A stretch of 64,000 bases of DNA from Merdibacter sp965119685. GTDB taxonomy: Bacteria > Bacillota_I > Bacilli_A > Erysipelotrichales > Erysipelotrichaceae. Shown here in pieces: positions 25,790 through 34,985 of this stretch; positions within the stretch are counted from its first letter, which is position 1; each line of letters opens with the position of its first letter. Below the pieces are notes generated by a model that saw only the letters and a program-made list of their open reading frames with translations, was not told the DNA's origin and ran no database searches. The stretch lies in the NCBI GenBank assembly GCA_965119685.1, contig OZ221971.1, forward strand, positions 744,001 to 808,000, written 5' to 3'. The position numbers were made by a program, and so were the translations under genes.

Positions 25790-26422
25790 ATGCGGCAGTG
25801 GCGTGTGTGGTTAGCGGTTTGCCTTTTTGGAGTAGGGATGATTGCGCTCAGCGATCGGTTAGGCGTATGGCAGCGCACCTACCATGCGTGGGAATTAGGG
25901 ATTGACGAGCTAGTGAGCACACATGATGAAAACGGCAACGGCATCGACGATGCACATGATCTGGTGCTGGGCGCACGCCGCTATATCGAAAGTCAGCCCC
26001 ATTATGGCAGCCGTTATTATGCCGGGGGCTATCCGGATGATGGCTATGGAGTCTGTACAGACGTCGTCTGGCACGCATTTGCACAGGCGGGATACCCTTT
26101 AAAGGAACTGGTTGATGCGGATGTGGCGGCGCATGCAAAGGAGTATGGGATTGCGCAGTCGGATGGGAACATCGATTTTCGCCGCGTCAGCGTCCTGCAA
26201 GTGTTTTTTCAGCGCCATGCGCGCTCACTGCCGACAGAGGATAAATCACCTTCCCTGTGGCAGCCGGGAGACATCGTCATCTATAAGGAGCACATCGGAA
26301 TTTGCAGCGATCTGCGAAACGCGCAGGGCGTGCCGCTGCTGCTTCACTTCGACGCTTTCGGCGCACGGGAAAGAGACGAGCTGTGGGAACAAACAGTGAT
26401 TGCCCACTATCGCTGGGAGTGA
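25790..26422 (+). CDS. DUF1287 exported protein
   Basis: 210 residues. A single N-terminal hydrophobic segment (about 5-25) acts as signal anchor or peptide. DxNxNGxDD at about 45-54 (HDENGNGIDDAHD) looks like a calcium-binding loop. The DUF1287 core follows: GVCTDVVWHAF (Cys), WQPGDIVIY and HIGICSD (His), a Cys/His arrangement resembling NlpC/P60-like amidases. Function is not established; a cell-wall related hydrolase is my inference. Has its own promoter (TATGAT about 20 bases upstream). Confidence 0.82.
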   Translation: MRQWRVWLAVCLFGVGMIALSDRLGVWQRTYHAWELGIDELVSTHDENGNGIDDAHDLVLGARRYIESQPHYGSRYYAGGYPDDGYGVCTDVVWHAFAQAGYPLKELVDADVAAHAKEYGIAQSDGNIDFRRVSVLQVFFQRHARSLPTEDKSPSLWQPGDIVIYKEHIGICSDLRNAQGVPLLLHFDAFGARERDELWEQTVIAHYRWE

Positions 26423-26495
26423 GGGGAGAAAGAGATTATGGGAGTGTACCGGATGGATTGCATCAAAAAAGGGACTTTGTAATGATAGGAGTATG

Positions 26496-26533
26496 AAAAA
26501 AGCGCTGTCCGGATAGGTCGGAACAACGCTTCG
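26496..26533 (-). terminator. Terminator of the DUF5662 gene
   Basis: Imperfect stem AGCGTTGTTCCGA / TCCGGACAGCGCT on the minus strand followed by six T. Confidence 0.6.
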
Positions 26534-26616
26534 TATCATTGGCAATCCATGGGGGAATATCCACATTTTCTATCAAACGTTTATTTTCACCGAAAAAGCG
26601 CATGCGGACACCGCGG

Positions 26617-27144
26617 CTACTTGTTTTTCAGAATGTCCTTGCGGATGTGGGCGATGGCCGCATCCAAGCCATGCTCGCTTAAATAAGTGAGCAGATGCAG
26701 GATCAGCTGATCGGTATGCGGATGAATCATCACGTAGTCGCGTCCGTTGCGATAATAGTTCAGCGCACTGGCATCGTCATAGCGCTCTTTCATGTAAATC
26801 TGCGAAGCCGCGACACGATCGCAGAACATCTCCACGACATAGTTGACCGGCATTTCCAGTGCGATGACGCCGTCCTTGGAATTATCGAGCCAATATTCCC
26901 AGTGATGCTTGTTTCTGCCTTTGTGATGCAACCATCCCAAGGAATACCCCTTGACTTCCTTTTCCCTGTCGATCGGCGAACGGTTTCCCTGATAATAGCG
27001 CACGCCCGCCCAAAATTCGATGGGAGCGTATTTTGAGAGATCATGCCGGATTCCCTGCCAATAGAGACCGCAGCGAAAGCACAGCAGGGTCACTTTCCAT
27101 TTGTGGCGGGTAATCGTTTTCAAGTGTCCGAAAAATCGATGCAT
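26617..27144 (-). CDS. DUF5662 family protein
   Basis: 175 residues from ATG 27144, which has AAAGGAGG four bases upstream. Family features: HLKTITRHKWKV, CGLYWQGIRHDLSKYAPIEF, LGWLHHKGRNKHHWEYW and PVNYVVEMFCDRVAAS. The many conserved His and Asp suggest a metal-dependent HD-like phosphohydrolase fold, but no activity is known. Promoter TTGTAC-16-TAAAAT lies upstream on the minus strand. Confidence 0.85.
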   Translation of the reverse strand: MHRFFGHLKTITRHKWKVTLLCFRCGLYWQGIRHDLSKYAPIEFWAGVRYYQGNRSPIDREKEVKGYSLGWLHHKGRNKHHWEYWLDNSKDGVIALEMPVNYVVEMFCDRVAASQIYMKERYDDASALNYYRNGRDYVMIHPHTDQLILHLLTYLSEHGLDAAIAHIRKDILKNK

Positions 27145-27340
27145 ACTGCCTCCTTTGATCGTTCCCATTTTACCACAGATTGCCAAAAGTACAACACGGT
27201 TGTAAAAGAAAGCCGTGTTGTGTGCCAAGACGATGAAAGAAACAGCGGATAAACGCCTGCGTTTACAAAGGAAGCGCATCGACCGCAAAGCTTTCCTTTC
27301 GCAAGACCCGCAAATATCGCCGAATTTCTCAAAATTGCTG

Positions 27341-27419
27341 TTGCGCAAACCGAGTACGCTTGCTATAATATATGCGCACTTACTTTGGACCCACCTGAGG
27401 TCTAAGGCGGAAGGAGAGT
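27341..27419 (+). promoter_or_regulatory. rpmE promoter and leader
   Basis: TTGCGC (27341-27346) and TATAAT (27364-27369) with 17-base spacing. The short leader can form GGACC/GGTCT hairpin (about 27386-27402) before AAGGAG, a possible autoregulatory element of L31. Confidence 0.65.
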
Positions 27420-27629
27420 ATGAAAATGAAAAAGGGAATTCATCCAGAGTACCATCGCGTGATGGTCAAATGTACTTCCTGCGGTGCCGAGTTTGAAACC
27501 GGATCAACGAAGAAGGAGCTGCGTGTGGACACTTGTTCCAACTGCCATCCGTTCTTTACCGGACGTCAGCGTTTTGCGGCAGCACAGGGACGTATTGAGA
27601 AGTTCAATAAGAAGTACGGCTTAAAGTAA
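27420..27629 (+). CDS. rpmE: 50S ribosomal protein L31 (zinc-binding type)
   Basis: 69 residues. MKKGIHPEYHRVMVKCTSCGAEF, then TCSNCHPFFTGRQRF: the two CxxC-like pairs bind zinc, so this is the C+ form. A start two codons later (27426) fits the ribosome site slightly better. Monocistronic. Confidence 0.97.
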   Translation: MKMKKGIHPEYHRVMVKCTSCGAEFETGSTKKELRVDTCSNCHPFFTGRQRFAAAQGRIEKFNKKYGLK

Positions 27630-27636
27630 GAGATAA

Positions 27637-27669
27637 AAACAGCGGTTCGATTGCGGACCGCTGTTTTTA
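27637..27669 (+). terminator. Terminator of rpmE
   Basis: AAACAGCGGT/ACCGCTGTTT stem with T run. Confidence 0.9.
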
Positions 27670-27754
27670 GTTCGCTGTTTTGATATGGTGATCCCGTCCC
27701 ATTCTTCCACTTTCCTTTTTGACCGCTATTCATCGATACTGCGGGCAGTCCCTG

Positions 27755-29641
27755 TTATTTCTCAGTGTGCGACAGCACCAGAGCGCTGAAATCCGCAAAG
27801 CTGCGGCAATCGCGCAGACGCTTTAAAAAGTGCGGCTGAGAGAACAGCAGGATCAGCGCTTCGTACAGCTTTTGAAAGAGGTGAGAGTCCTGCTCGTTGA
27901 TCGCAATCAACAAGACGACATGCACGAGCTGCCCTTCCCATTTCACCCCTTTGGGCGCAATGAGCACCGCAACCGCCGTCTGCTTTGCGTCCATATGCAG
28001 GGAATGTGGGACGGCGACATCACCGAAAGCCGTGGAAGCCGCTTTCTCCCGCTTTAAAACATCGCGCAGGAAAGAGGGCGGCACCGCGCCCTGTGCGTGC
28101 AGCCGCTCACTGAGTGAGCGAAGGACCTCCTCTTGGCTTTGCGGCGCATCATCCGCGTATAGAAACAGCGCAGGGGAGAAAAAATGCGGGAACTGTTGAG
28201 ATAAAATTTGCAGCCTGCGATGATCGAGCAGCTCCTGAATGCGGGTGAAGATCATCGTCAAATCTAACCCGCTGGCAAAAGGGGCGATCTTGATGACTTC
28301 CTCATAGGTGTTGATTGGCTCGATCGTGGTAAACAGCAGGTCATAGTCCAGCTCTGCCAGCTCCTCCTCATAGGAACAGCAGGCGATGATGCAGATCTGC
28401 GCATCAAAGTGAATCAGCAGCGCGTTGCACAGCTCACTTTGCAGGTTTTGATAATTCGGGCACAGTAGCACACATTGCAGCTTAGCGTCATCTTGTTTTT
28501 GCCGTTCGATGTCGGCGCCGATGTGCATGGCGATGTAGGCGATCTCATCCTCCGTAATGGAGACATGATATTCCTTTTCCAGATAGTCCGCAACAAACAC
28601 CGCGCAGTCAAACAGGATCGGGCAGGAGGTGCGGATCGTATCCAGCAGCGGATTTTTGAGGCTGGTGTTGTTTTCAAAGCGGCTGAACAGATTTTTGAAA
28701 TGCAGTGCCAGCGGCAGCAGCAAAGCGGACTGGTTCAGGTTCAAATGATACTGACGGTTGAGCGCCGAAATGACAGAGAGGGCGATCTGACAGCTTTCCT
28801 TGCCGACGATGGGAATCAGCTCATGCTCGTTTTTGGCCTGACACAGACAGAGGTTCATCATAATCAGCTCGTCGATCGCATCCCGTTCACTCGCGTTGAT
28901 CGTAAGCTGAAAGCATGCCTGCAGCTGTTCGATGACGGCGATGCTGACCTCGTGCAGGGTGTGGGACGCTGTCGCATGGGCGATCAGCACGTTTCCATTG
29001 GAAATGCGGTTGAGGATGATAATCAGATGCAAAGAGAGGTTGGTATAGGCAAAATCGTTGATGTAATAGCCGAAACGCTCAAAGGTCGTATGCAGGATAG
29101 CGTGCAACCGATCAACGTCGACATCGGGGAAAATCTCCTTGAGCAGCTGAAGATCGATAAAACGGCCGTTGCTCTCCTCATGGACGATGGAAGTCAAAAA
29201 GCGCCGCTTATCGCGCTCACTGCCTTCCACATAGACGGCATCGCTGCGGCAGGCAAAGCGGCAGTGCATCGCTTCATACTTCTTGTTCATCCGCCCCAGC
29301 AATAATTTAATCGAAGAATAGCTCAGATACAGCTCGTCGCACAGCTCATAGATGTCGATCGTCTCAGCATGCTGGATAAAGAAACGGCGGATGAGATAGG
29401 AGCTTCGCTCCTCAAAGGTCTGTGGGATGCCGTTGACGCTGGGACGGATATTTTTATGAGGGTTCAGCACATAGCCTTTCGATGAGGATTGGATGAGTCC
29501 CGGTACGCTGCGGTTGAGCGCGGCGACATAATTTTTAATCGAACGGGGCGTCACCTGCAACCGGGCGGCCAGCTGTGTCGATGACATCGGCTGTGAGGAC
29601 TGCCTTAAAATTTCCAATAGCGCTTCATGTTTTTTTCTCAT
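27755..29641 (-). CDS. PRD-containing transcriptional activator (MtlR/LicR type)
   Basis: 628 residues. Order: N-terminal HTH_11 winged helix (1-60), second Mga-like HTH (about 85-160), two PTS regulation domains (about 170-390) with His phosphorylation sites, an EIIB-like domain (about 405-490, CPNYQNLQSEL at the Cys loop) and a C-terminal EIIA-2 (mannitol/fructose type) domain with VAVPHSLH. Its activity is set by phosphorylation from HPr and EIIB. Divergent from the cellobiose-type PTS/GH1 operon, which it very probably activates. Confidence 0.92.
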   Translation of the reverse strand: MRKKHEALLEILRQSSQPMSSTQLAARLQVTPRSIKNYVAALNRSVPGLIQSSSKGYVLNPHKNIRPSVNGIPQTFEERSSYLIRRFFIQHAETIDIYELCDELYLSYSSIKLLLGRMNKKYEAMHCRFACRSDAVYVEGSERDKRRFLTSIVHEESNGRFIDLQLLKEIFPDVDVDRLHAILHTTFERFGYYINDFAYTNLSLHLIIILNRISNGNVLIAHATASHTLHEVSIAVIEQLQACFQLTINASERDAIDELIMMNLCLCQAKNEHELIPIVGKESCQIALSVISALNRQYHLNLNQSALLLPLALHFKNLFSRFENNTSLKNPLLDTIRTSCPILFDCAVFVADYLEKEYHVSITEDEIAYIAMHIGADIERQKQDDAKLQCVLLCPNYQNLQSELCNALLIHFDAQICIIACCSYEEELAELDYDLLFTTIEPINTYEEVIKIAPFASGLDLTMIFTRIQELLDHRRLQILSQQFPHFFSPALFLYADDAPQSQEEVLRSLSERLHAQGAVPPSFLRDVLKREKAASTAFGDVAVPHSLHMDAKQTAVAVLIAPKGVKWEGQLVHVVLLIAINEQDSHLFQKLYEALILLFSQPHFLKRLRDCRSFADFSALVLSHTEK

Positions 29642-29674
29642 ACGACCCTCTTACTTTCTATAAGGTAATTATAA

Positions 29675-29739
29675 GGAAAGTACGGAATTGTTTTCAATTA
29701 AACTATTTTCACCGCCTCTGGAAAATATTAGTACTTTCC
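29675..29739. promoter_or_regulatory. Divergent control region with inverted repeat
   Basis: GGAAAGTAC (29675-29683) and GTACTTTCC (29731-29739) form a perfect 9-bp inverted repeat 47 bases apart in the A+T-rich region between the PRD regulator and the PTS operon. Likely operator arms for the PRD activator. Confidence 0.5.
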
Positions 29740-29832
29740 CCCTGACGAGGAAAGAGCTTAGGTTGAGGGAAACCGGAAAAAAAGCAACAATAAAGGCGTA
29801 GAAACCGGTTTTGTAACATAGGAGGCAACATG

Positions 29833-30162
29833 ATGGAAAAAGTAAACATTCTGCTTTGCTGCGGAGCGGGGATGTCAAGCGGCTTTCTCGCCCAGCAGAT
29901 GCGCATCGCCGCCAAGAAGATGGGCATGCTCGCCCATGTGGAGGCGAAGAGTCAAAACAGCATCAGTGACGATCTGCCAAAGACGGACATCCTGCTGATC
30001 GGGCCGCATTTGGCTTATGCAAAAGAGGACATCGAAAAGAAATGCGCGCCTTATGGTGTTCCGGTCTGCATCATCCCCAAGGAGATGTACGCCGGTTTGG
30101 ATGGCAAGGGGTTGTTGGAATTATCGCTGCGCATCATTGAGAAGAAGGAGGAACAAGCATGA
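29833..30162 (+). CDS. PTS lactose/cellobiose-family subunit IIB
   Basis: 109 residues. ILLCCGAGMSSGFLAQQM: the second Cys of CCGAGMSS aligns with the phosphocysteine of this family. AGGAGG lies 7 bases from ATG 29833; ATG 29830 is an alternative. First gene of the operon and cotranslated with IIC (ATGA overlap at 30159-30162). Confidence 0.92.
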   Translation: MEKVNILLCCGAGMSSGFLAQQMRIAAKKMGMLAHVEAKSQNSISDDLPKTDILLIGPHLAYAKEDIEKKCAPYGVPVCIIPKEMYAGLDGKGLLELSLRIIEKKEEQA

Positions 30163-31388
30163 ATCAACTGATTGACTGGTTAGGAAACAGCTTTGCGCCG
30201 AAAGTGGCGAAAGCGATGGATAAGAAGATCATCCGCACGCTGTCGGGAGCGCTGATGGCAAACGTTCCGATCCTGCTGTTGGGATCGATCATCTCTATCT
30301 ACAATCTGTTTGCGGGGTATGTGAGCTTTTTGCCGGATCTCTCCCCGATCTATAATTTCAGCTTCGGCATCATGTCGCTGACCTTGGTTTTCTTGGTCGG
30401 CTATCACGGGGCGAAAGAGTATGGCTTTGCGGATTACGGATATGCGACGGGACTGATCGCCGTCATGCTGTTTTTCATGGTCATCAAACCGGAGATCGCC
30501 GATTTCCAGTTCCATGTCAGCTTTGGGCGTTTTGGCGGATCGGGCATGATTTCCGCGTTTGTGTCGGGAATTGTCGTTGTCGTCATCAGCAATCTTTATT
30601 TCAAGCTGCATCTGTTTGAAAATTCCCAGACGCTGCCGGATTTCTTAATCCGCTGGCTGAATCAGGTCATCCCGGGCATTCTCTCTTTGTTGTTGGGGGC
30701 GCTGCTGATCTATGTGGCGAATGTCGATCTGTTTGCGCTGATCACGACGATCTTCTCACCGCTCATCGAGATCGGACAGACGTATCCGGGCTTCCTGCTG
30801 TGCATCTTCATCCCGGTATTCTTCTATTCTTTCGGTATCAACAGCTGGTTTATGAATCCGATCACCTCCCCGATCGGCCAAGCGGGGATCGCGGCGAATG
30901 CGGCGGCGTTTGCGGCGGGGATGGCGCCGACCAACATCTATACCTCCAATGTGACGTTCTCGGTCATCTTCATCGGCGGTATGGGCATGACGCTGGCGTT
31001 AAACATCATGATGCTGCGCTCCAAGAGCAAGCGTTTGCGCAGCTTCGGACGCATCGCCATGGTGCCTTCACTGTTCAACATCAACGAGCCGTTAGTGTAT
31101 GGTGCGCCGATCGCCCTCAACCCGATTTTGATGCTGCCGATGTGGATCAACGGTCTCGTCATTCCAAGTATCGCATGGCTGGCATTTGCCAACGGCTTTG
31201 TCACGATTCCTCACGAGCTGATGAACATCAACCAGCTGCCATTTCCGATCTGTTCGTTCTTGGCAACACATGGAGACTGGCGCGTCATCGTGCTTGTGCT
31301 CATCCTGTTTGTCGTTTCATGGCTCATCTGGTGGCCGTTCTTCAAGGCGCATGAAGCACGCGTGCTGAAAGAAGAGATGGGAGAGTGA
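30159..31388 (+). CDS. PTS lactose/cellobiose-family subunit IIC
   Basis: 409 residues, about ten membrane helices. Typical features are GALMANVPILLLGSI near the N-terminus, GINSWFMNPITSPIGQAGIAANAAAF and the NINEPLVYGAPIALNPILMLP loop that helps bind the sugar. Forms the membrane channel and phosphorylation site with IIB. Probable substrate is a beta-glucoside, given the GH1 enzyme two genes on. Confidence 0.93.
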   Translation: MNQLIDWLGNSFAPKVAKAMDKKIIRTLSGALMANVPILLLGSIISIYNLFAGYVSFLPDLSPIYNFSFGIMSLTLVFLVGYHGAKEYGFADYGYATGLIAVMLFFMVIKPEIADFQFHVSFGRFGGSGMISAFVSGIVVVVISNLYFKLHLFENSQTLPDFLIRWLNQVIPGILSLLLGALLIYVANVDLFALITTIFSPLIEIGQTYPGFLLCIFIPVFFYSFGINSWFMNPITSPIGQAGIAANAAAFAAGMAPTNIYTSNVTFSVIFIGGMGMTLALNIMMLRSKSKRLRSFGRIAMVPSLFNINEPLVYGAPIALNPILMLPMWINGLVIPSIAWLAFANGFVTIPHELMNINQLPFPICSFLATHGDWRVIVLVLILFVVSWLIWWPFFKAHEARVLKEEMGE

Positions 31389-31394
31389 GGCGGC

Positions 31395-31739
31395 ATGCAG
31401 AAAACGAGCGAGGAGCTGATTGAACCGGCGATGCAGATTCTCATGCGCGCCGGGGATGCGCGGCTGTATGCGAAACAGGCGCTGGAAGCGGTACAGCGGC
31501 AGGATTTCACACAGGCAGGCACGTTGTTGGCGAGTGCACAGAAGGAAATTACCGGCGCTCACGCGGCACAGACGAAAATCATCCAAGAGGAGGCCAGGGG
31601 CGTGCATTATGCCTACTCGATGCTGTTTAACCATGCGCAGGATACGCTGATGACGATCAACAGCGAAATCGAGCTGACCGCTGTGCTGATCGACACCTTT
31701 CGCGCATACAGCGATCTGCTGAAGAAAGGAGGAGCATGA
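31395..31739 (+). CDS. PTS lactose/cellobiose-family subunit IIA
   Basis: 114 residues, small helical trimeric IIA type. The phosphorylated His lies in LFNHAQDTLMTI. Accepts phosphate from HPr and gives it to IIB. Ends with an ATGA overlap with the GH1 gene. Confidence 0.93.
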   Translation: MQKTSEELIEPAMQILMRAGDARLYAKQALEAVQRQDFTQAGTLLASAQKEITGAHAAQTKIIQEEARGVHYAYSMLFNHAQDTLMTINSEIELTAVLIDTFRAYSDLLKKGGA

Positions 31740-33163
31740 TGAGTTTTCCCAAAGACTTTCTGTGGGGCGGCGCCGGTGCTGCCGTACAGATGGAAGGCGC
31801 TTATCTGGCGGGAGGCAAGGGACTCAACGTAGCGGATATTCAAATCTATTGTGATGGGAAAAGCGGTCAGGGAAATATCAACTATACGCGGCAGCTGCTC
31901 AAGGAGCGCATTGCGGATGTGCAAAGCGAGCATAAGGTCAACTACTATCCAAAGCATCACGCCGTAGATTTCTACCACCGTTACCGCGAATACATCCAAA
32001 TGATGGCAGACGCCGGGATGAACGCCTTTCGCATGAGCATCAGCTGGGCGCGCATCTTCCCTGACGGCGATGACAAGGAGCCAAACGAGGAGGGGCTGCG
32101 CTTTTACGACGAGGTGTTTGACGAACTGCACCGTCAGGGAATCGAGCCGATCGTCACCCTCTCTCACTATGACATGCCCTTGCATGTGGTGAATGGTTAT
32201 CAAGGCTGGTACAGCCGCAAAACCATCGATCTGTATGTGCGCTATGCACTCACCTGTCTGCGCCGGTATCACAAAAAGGTGCGCTATTGGATCGCCGTGA
32301 ATCAGATCAATTTGATCTTTGGGGAGTCGTTTAGCTCCTTGGGCATGGTGATGGATGAATACGAGGACTTCACCGCCGCCAAATATCAGGCGGTACACCA
32401 TGAATTTATCGCCTGTGCAAAGATCAAGCAGGCGGCTAAGGAAATCGATCCTCGTTTACAGATCGGGATGATGCTGGCGGATCAGATGACCTATGCGCTG
32501 AACAGCGATCCGCAAAACGTCAAGCAGGCAGTCAATGCCAACCGCATGAAGGACTACTTCTTTGCGGATGTAGAACTGCGGGGCGCCTATCCCGGTTATG
32601 CGAAGAAGTACTTTGCCGATCATGGCATCACCATCACGATGGCACCGGGCGATGAAGAGCTGCTGCGTCAGTACCCGATGGACTTCTTGGCGATCGCCTA
32701 TTATTACTCGCATTGTGTCGACCGTGAGGGCAAACGGGTGAGCAATCCCTATACGAAAGCGACGAAGTGGGGCTGGACGATCGATCCGACGGGATTATAC
32801 AACGCTTTGGCGCAATACTGGGATCGCTATCAGGTACCGATGATGATTGCGGAAAACGGCGTCGGCGTGGAGGAACAAGTGGGCAGCGATGGGGCGATTC
32901 ACGACGATTATCGCATCGCCTATCAAAAACAGCATCTGTATGCGCTCAAAGAGGTGATGAGCGAGGGAGCAGAGGTGTTCGCCTATACGATGTGGTCGCC
33001 TTTTGACATCGTCAGCGGCAACGGCTGTGAGATGGAGAAGCGCTATGGACTGATCTATGTCGATTATGACAATCAAGGATGCGGCAGCGGCAGGCTGATT
33101 CCCAAGGATTCCTATGCGTGGTATCGCAGGGTCATCGCCGCCAACGGTGAAGATTTGGAATAA
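31736..33163 (+). CDS. GH1 6-phospho-beta-glycosidase with acid/base Glu replaced by Gln
   Basis: 475 residues, full-length glycoside hydrolase family 1 (BglA-like). FLWGGAGAAVQMEGA at the N-terminus; nucleophile Glu373 in MIAENGVG; 6-phosphate pocket S427, K435 and Y437 in VSGNGCEMEKRY. The usual acid/base motif TFNEIN reads AVNQIN here, with Gln190 (codon CAG 32303-32305) in place of Glu. Plant myrosinases show the same change and cleave substrates with good leaving groups such as glucosinolates. With the upstream PTS it would act on imported phosphorylated glucosides. The gene is otherwise intact, so the change looks adaptive rather than decay. ATG 31739 is an alternative start with better spacing to AGGAGG. 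Confidence 0.9.
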   Translation: MMSFPKDFLWGGAGAAVQMEGAYLAGGKGLNVADIQIYCDGKSGQGNINYTRQLLKERIADVQSEHKVNYYPKHHAVDFYHRYREYIQMMADAGMNAFRMSISWARIFPDGDDKEPNEEGLRFYDEVFDELHRQGIEPIVTLSHYDMPLHVVNGYQGWYSRKTIDLYVRYALTCLRRYHKKVRYWIAVNQINLIFGESFSSLGMVMDEYEDFTAAKYQAVHHEFIACAKIKQAAKEIDPRLQIGMMLADQMTYALNSDPQNVKQAVNANRMKDYFFADVELRGAYPGYAKKYFADHGITITMAPGDEELLRQYPMDFLAIAYYYSHCVDREGKRVSNPYTKATKWGWTIDPTGLYNALAQYWDRYQVPMMIAENGVGVEEQVGSDGAIHDDYRIAYQKQHLYALKEVMSEGAEVFAYTMWSPFDIVSGNGCEMEKRYGLIYVDYDNQGCGSGRLIPKDSYAWYRRVIAANGEDLE

Positions 33164-33226
33164 GCAAAGCATTGAGGTTATCAAGTGTATGCGATGCAGC
33201 AAAGAGTGTTAGAGCCAATCGGTAAA

Positions 33227-33274
33227 AGTACGGCTGTTTCAGTGTGACGACACGGACAGCCGTATTTCTTTTTA
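33227..33274 (+). terminator. Terminator of the PTS/GH1 operon
   Basis: TACGGCTGT/ACAGCCGTA stem followed by T-rich sequence. Confidence 0.8.
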
Positions 33275-33616
33275 TTGTCAGGGGTAAAAGCGCCGGGAAA
33301 ATAGGGTGTTGAGATAAGAAAACACTTTATAGGGGCGCATAGCAGCCGCCCTACGGGTATTCTTGCAACAACGCGCTGAAAGGGGACGCTGTTTGTTTAG
33401 GGGGCAAGCAAAACCAAGCGGAATACACAAAGCGCAGGCGAAAATACAGGGGAAGAATATGGATTCTCGTTCTGCCGCAGTGCTTCCTTGTGCTATAATG
33501 GAGAAAGGTCAAAGCGATCAACCCCATGAAGCGCAATGCTTTTACGCAGGCCGCTTCTTAGGGGAGATGGAAACACGAGAGGAATATGAGAAACAGGCGT
33601 AGAGAAAGGCAGGCGA
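33275..33616. other. Intergenic region and aminotransferase promoter
   Basis: About 340 bases; TATAAT at about 33495-33500. Short frames only, no credible gene. Confidence 0.4.
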
Positions 33617-34786
33617 ATGTGTATGAAACGGGCAAAACGGATGGAGTGCTTTCAGCCCTCGATATTCACAAGGCTGGAGGAGGAAAAACAGCGGCAGCAG
33701 CGTTTAGGCAGGAAGATGATCGATTTTTCCATCGGCTCTCCCGATATTGCGCCGGCTCGTCATATCATCGACGCCTTGTGTGAAGAGGTGGCGAAGCCGG
33801 AAAACTATCGCTATGCGATTCATGATCTGCCCAAGCTGCAAGAAGCGATCGCCGCTTGGTATGCGCGGCGTTATCAGGTGACGCTGGAGAAGGACAGCGA
33901 AATCCTGACGCTGCAGGGCTCGCAGGAGGCGTTAGCCAATATCGCGCTGACGCTGTGCGATCCCAGAGACGTCGTGCTCGTGCCCAATCCGTATTATCCG
34001 ATTTTTGCGGATGGTCCGCGCTTGGCCGGGGCAGAGGTGTACTTCATGGCGATGCGGGAGGAAAACGGCTATTTGATCCGCTTTGATGAAATTCCGCAGG
34101 ATATTGCGCAAAGAGCGTCGCTGATGATCGTCTCTTATCCCAACAACCCGACCGGCGCCGTCGCTAACGATCGCTTTTACGAGGAACTCATCGCGTTTGC
34201 CAAGCGCTGGGACATCGCAGTTTTGCATGACAACGCATACAGCGAGCTTGTGTTTGACGGTGCACTGGGCAAGAGCTTTCTCTCCTATACAGGAGCCAAG
34301 GACGTTGGCGTGGAGCTCAATTCCTTTTCTAAAACCTATGGCATGGCGGGCGCGCGCTTGGGCGTGCTGGTGGGGAACGCACAGATCATCGAGGGTTATA
34401 AAACGCTGAAGTCCAATATGGACTATGGAATCTTTCTGCCGGTGCAAAAAGCGGGCATCGTTGCTTTGAATGAAAATCAAAACTGTGTTGCCGCCGCCAG
34501 AGAAACTTATCAGCGCCGCCGTGATCTGATGGTGGAGCAATTTTGCTTGGCGGGATGGCAGCTTCGTCCAAGCGGAGCGACGATGTTTGAGTGGGCGAAG
34601 ATTCCCGATGCGTATGCGGACAGCGAGACGTTTGCCCTTACGCTGTTGCAGCGCTGCGGGATCGTCGTTACGCCGGGCAGCGCCTTTGGCATGGAAGGGG
34701 AGCGCTATGTGCGTCTTGCCTTGGTTGTCAGCGATGCACTGATCATTGAGGCGGCAGAGCGTTTGAAAAAGAGCGGATTGTTTTAA
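33617..34786 (+). CDS. PLP-dependent aminotransferase, class I/II
   Basis: 389 residues, fold type I. IDFSIGSPDIAPA at the N-terminus, GSQEALANIALTL, YPNNPTGAVA, and SFSKTYGMAGARLG with the PLP-binding Lys. C-terminal Arg in RYVRLALVV contacts the substrate carboxylate. Most similar in style to LL-diaminopimelate/alanine-type aminotransferases, but the amino donor cannot be fixed from sequence alone. Stand-alone gene; two ATGs two codons apart serve a weak ribosome site. Confidence 0.85.
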   Translation: MCMKRAKRMECFQPSIFTRLEEEKQRQQRLGRKMIDFSIGSPDIAPARHIIDALCEEVAKPENYRYAIHDLPKLQEAIAAWYARRYQVTLEKDSEILTLQGSQEALANIALTLCDPRDVVLVPNPYYPIFADGPRLAGAEVYFMAMREENGYLIRFDEIPQDIAQRASLMIVSYPNNPTGAVANDRFYEELIAFAKRWDIAVLHDNAYSELVFDGALGKSFLSYTGAKDVGVELNSFSKTYGMAGARLGVLVGNAQIIEGYKTLKSNMDYGIFLPVQKAGIVALNENQNCVAAARETYQRRRDLMVEQFCLAGWQLRPSGATMFEWAKIPDAYADSETFALTLLQRCGIVVTPGSAFGMEGERYVRLALVVSDALIIEAAERLKKSGLF

Positions 34787-34985
34787 CAGCAGCGGAAAGT
34801 GAACAAAACGAGAACGGAAAAAGCGTTCTCTGGGACATGCACAGAGCAAAAAAGAGATGCAATTTTATAAGCGTGATGCTATACTGATGCTATCCTATGG
34901 TAAGAATCAGCCATAAAGCGCATAGGGAGCGCATATGCAGAAAAGCAAGCGTACCTTTTGAGAGAACAAATGGAGGAACAACAGT

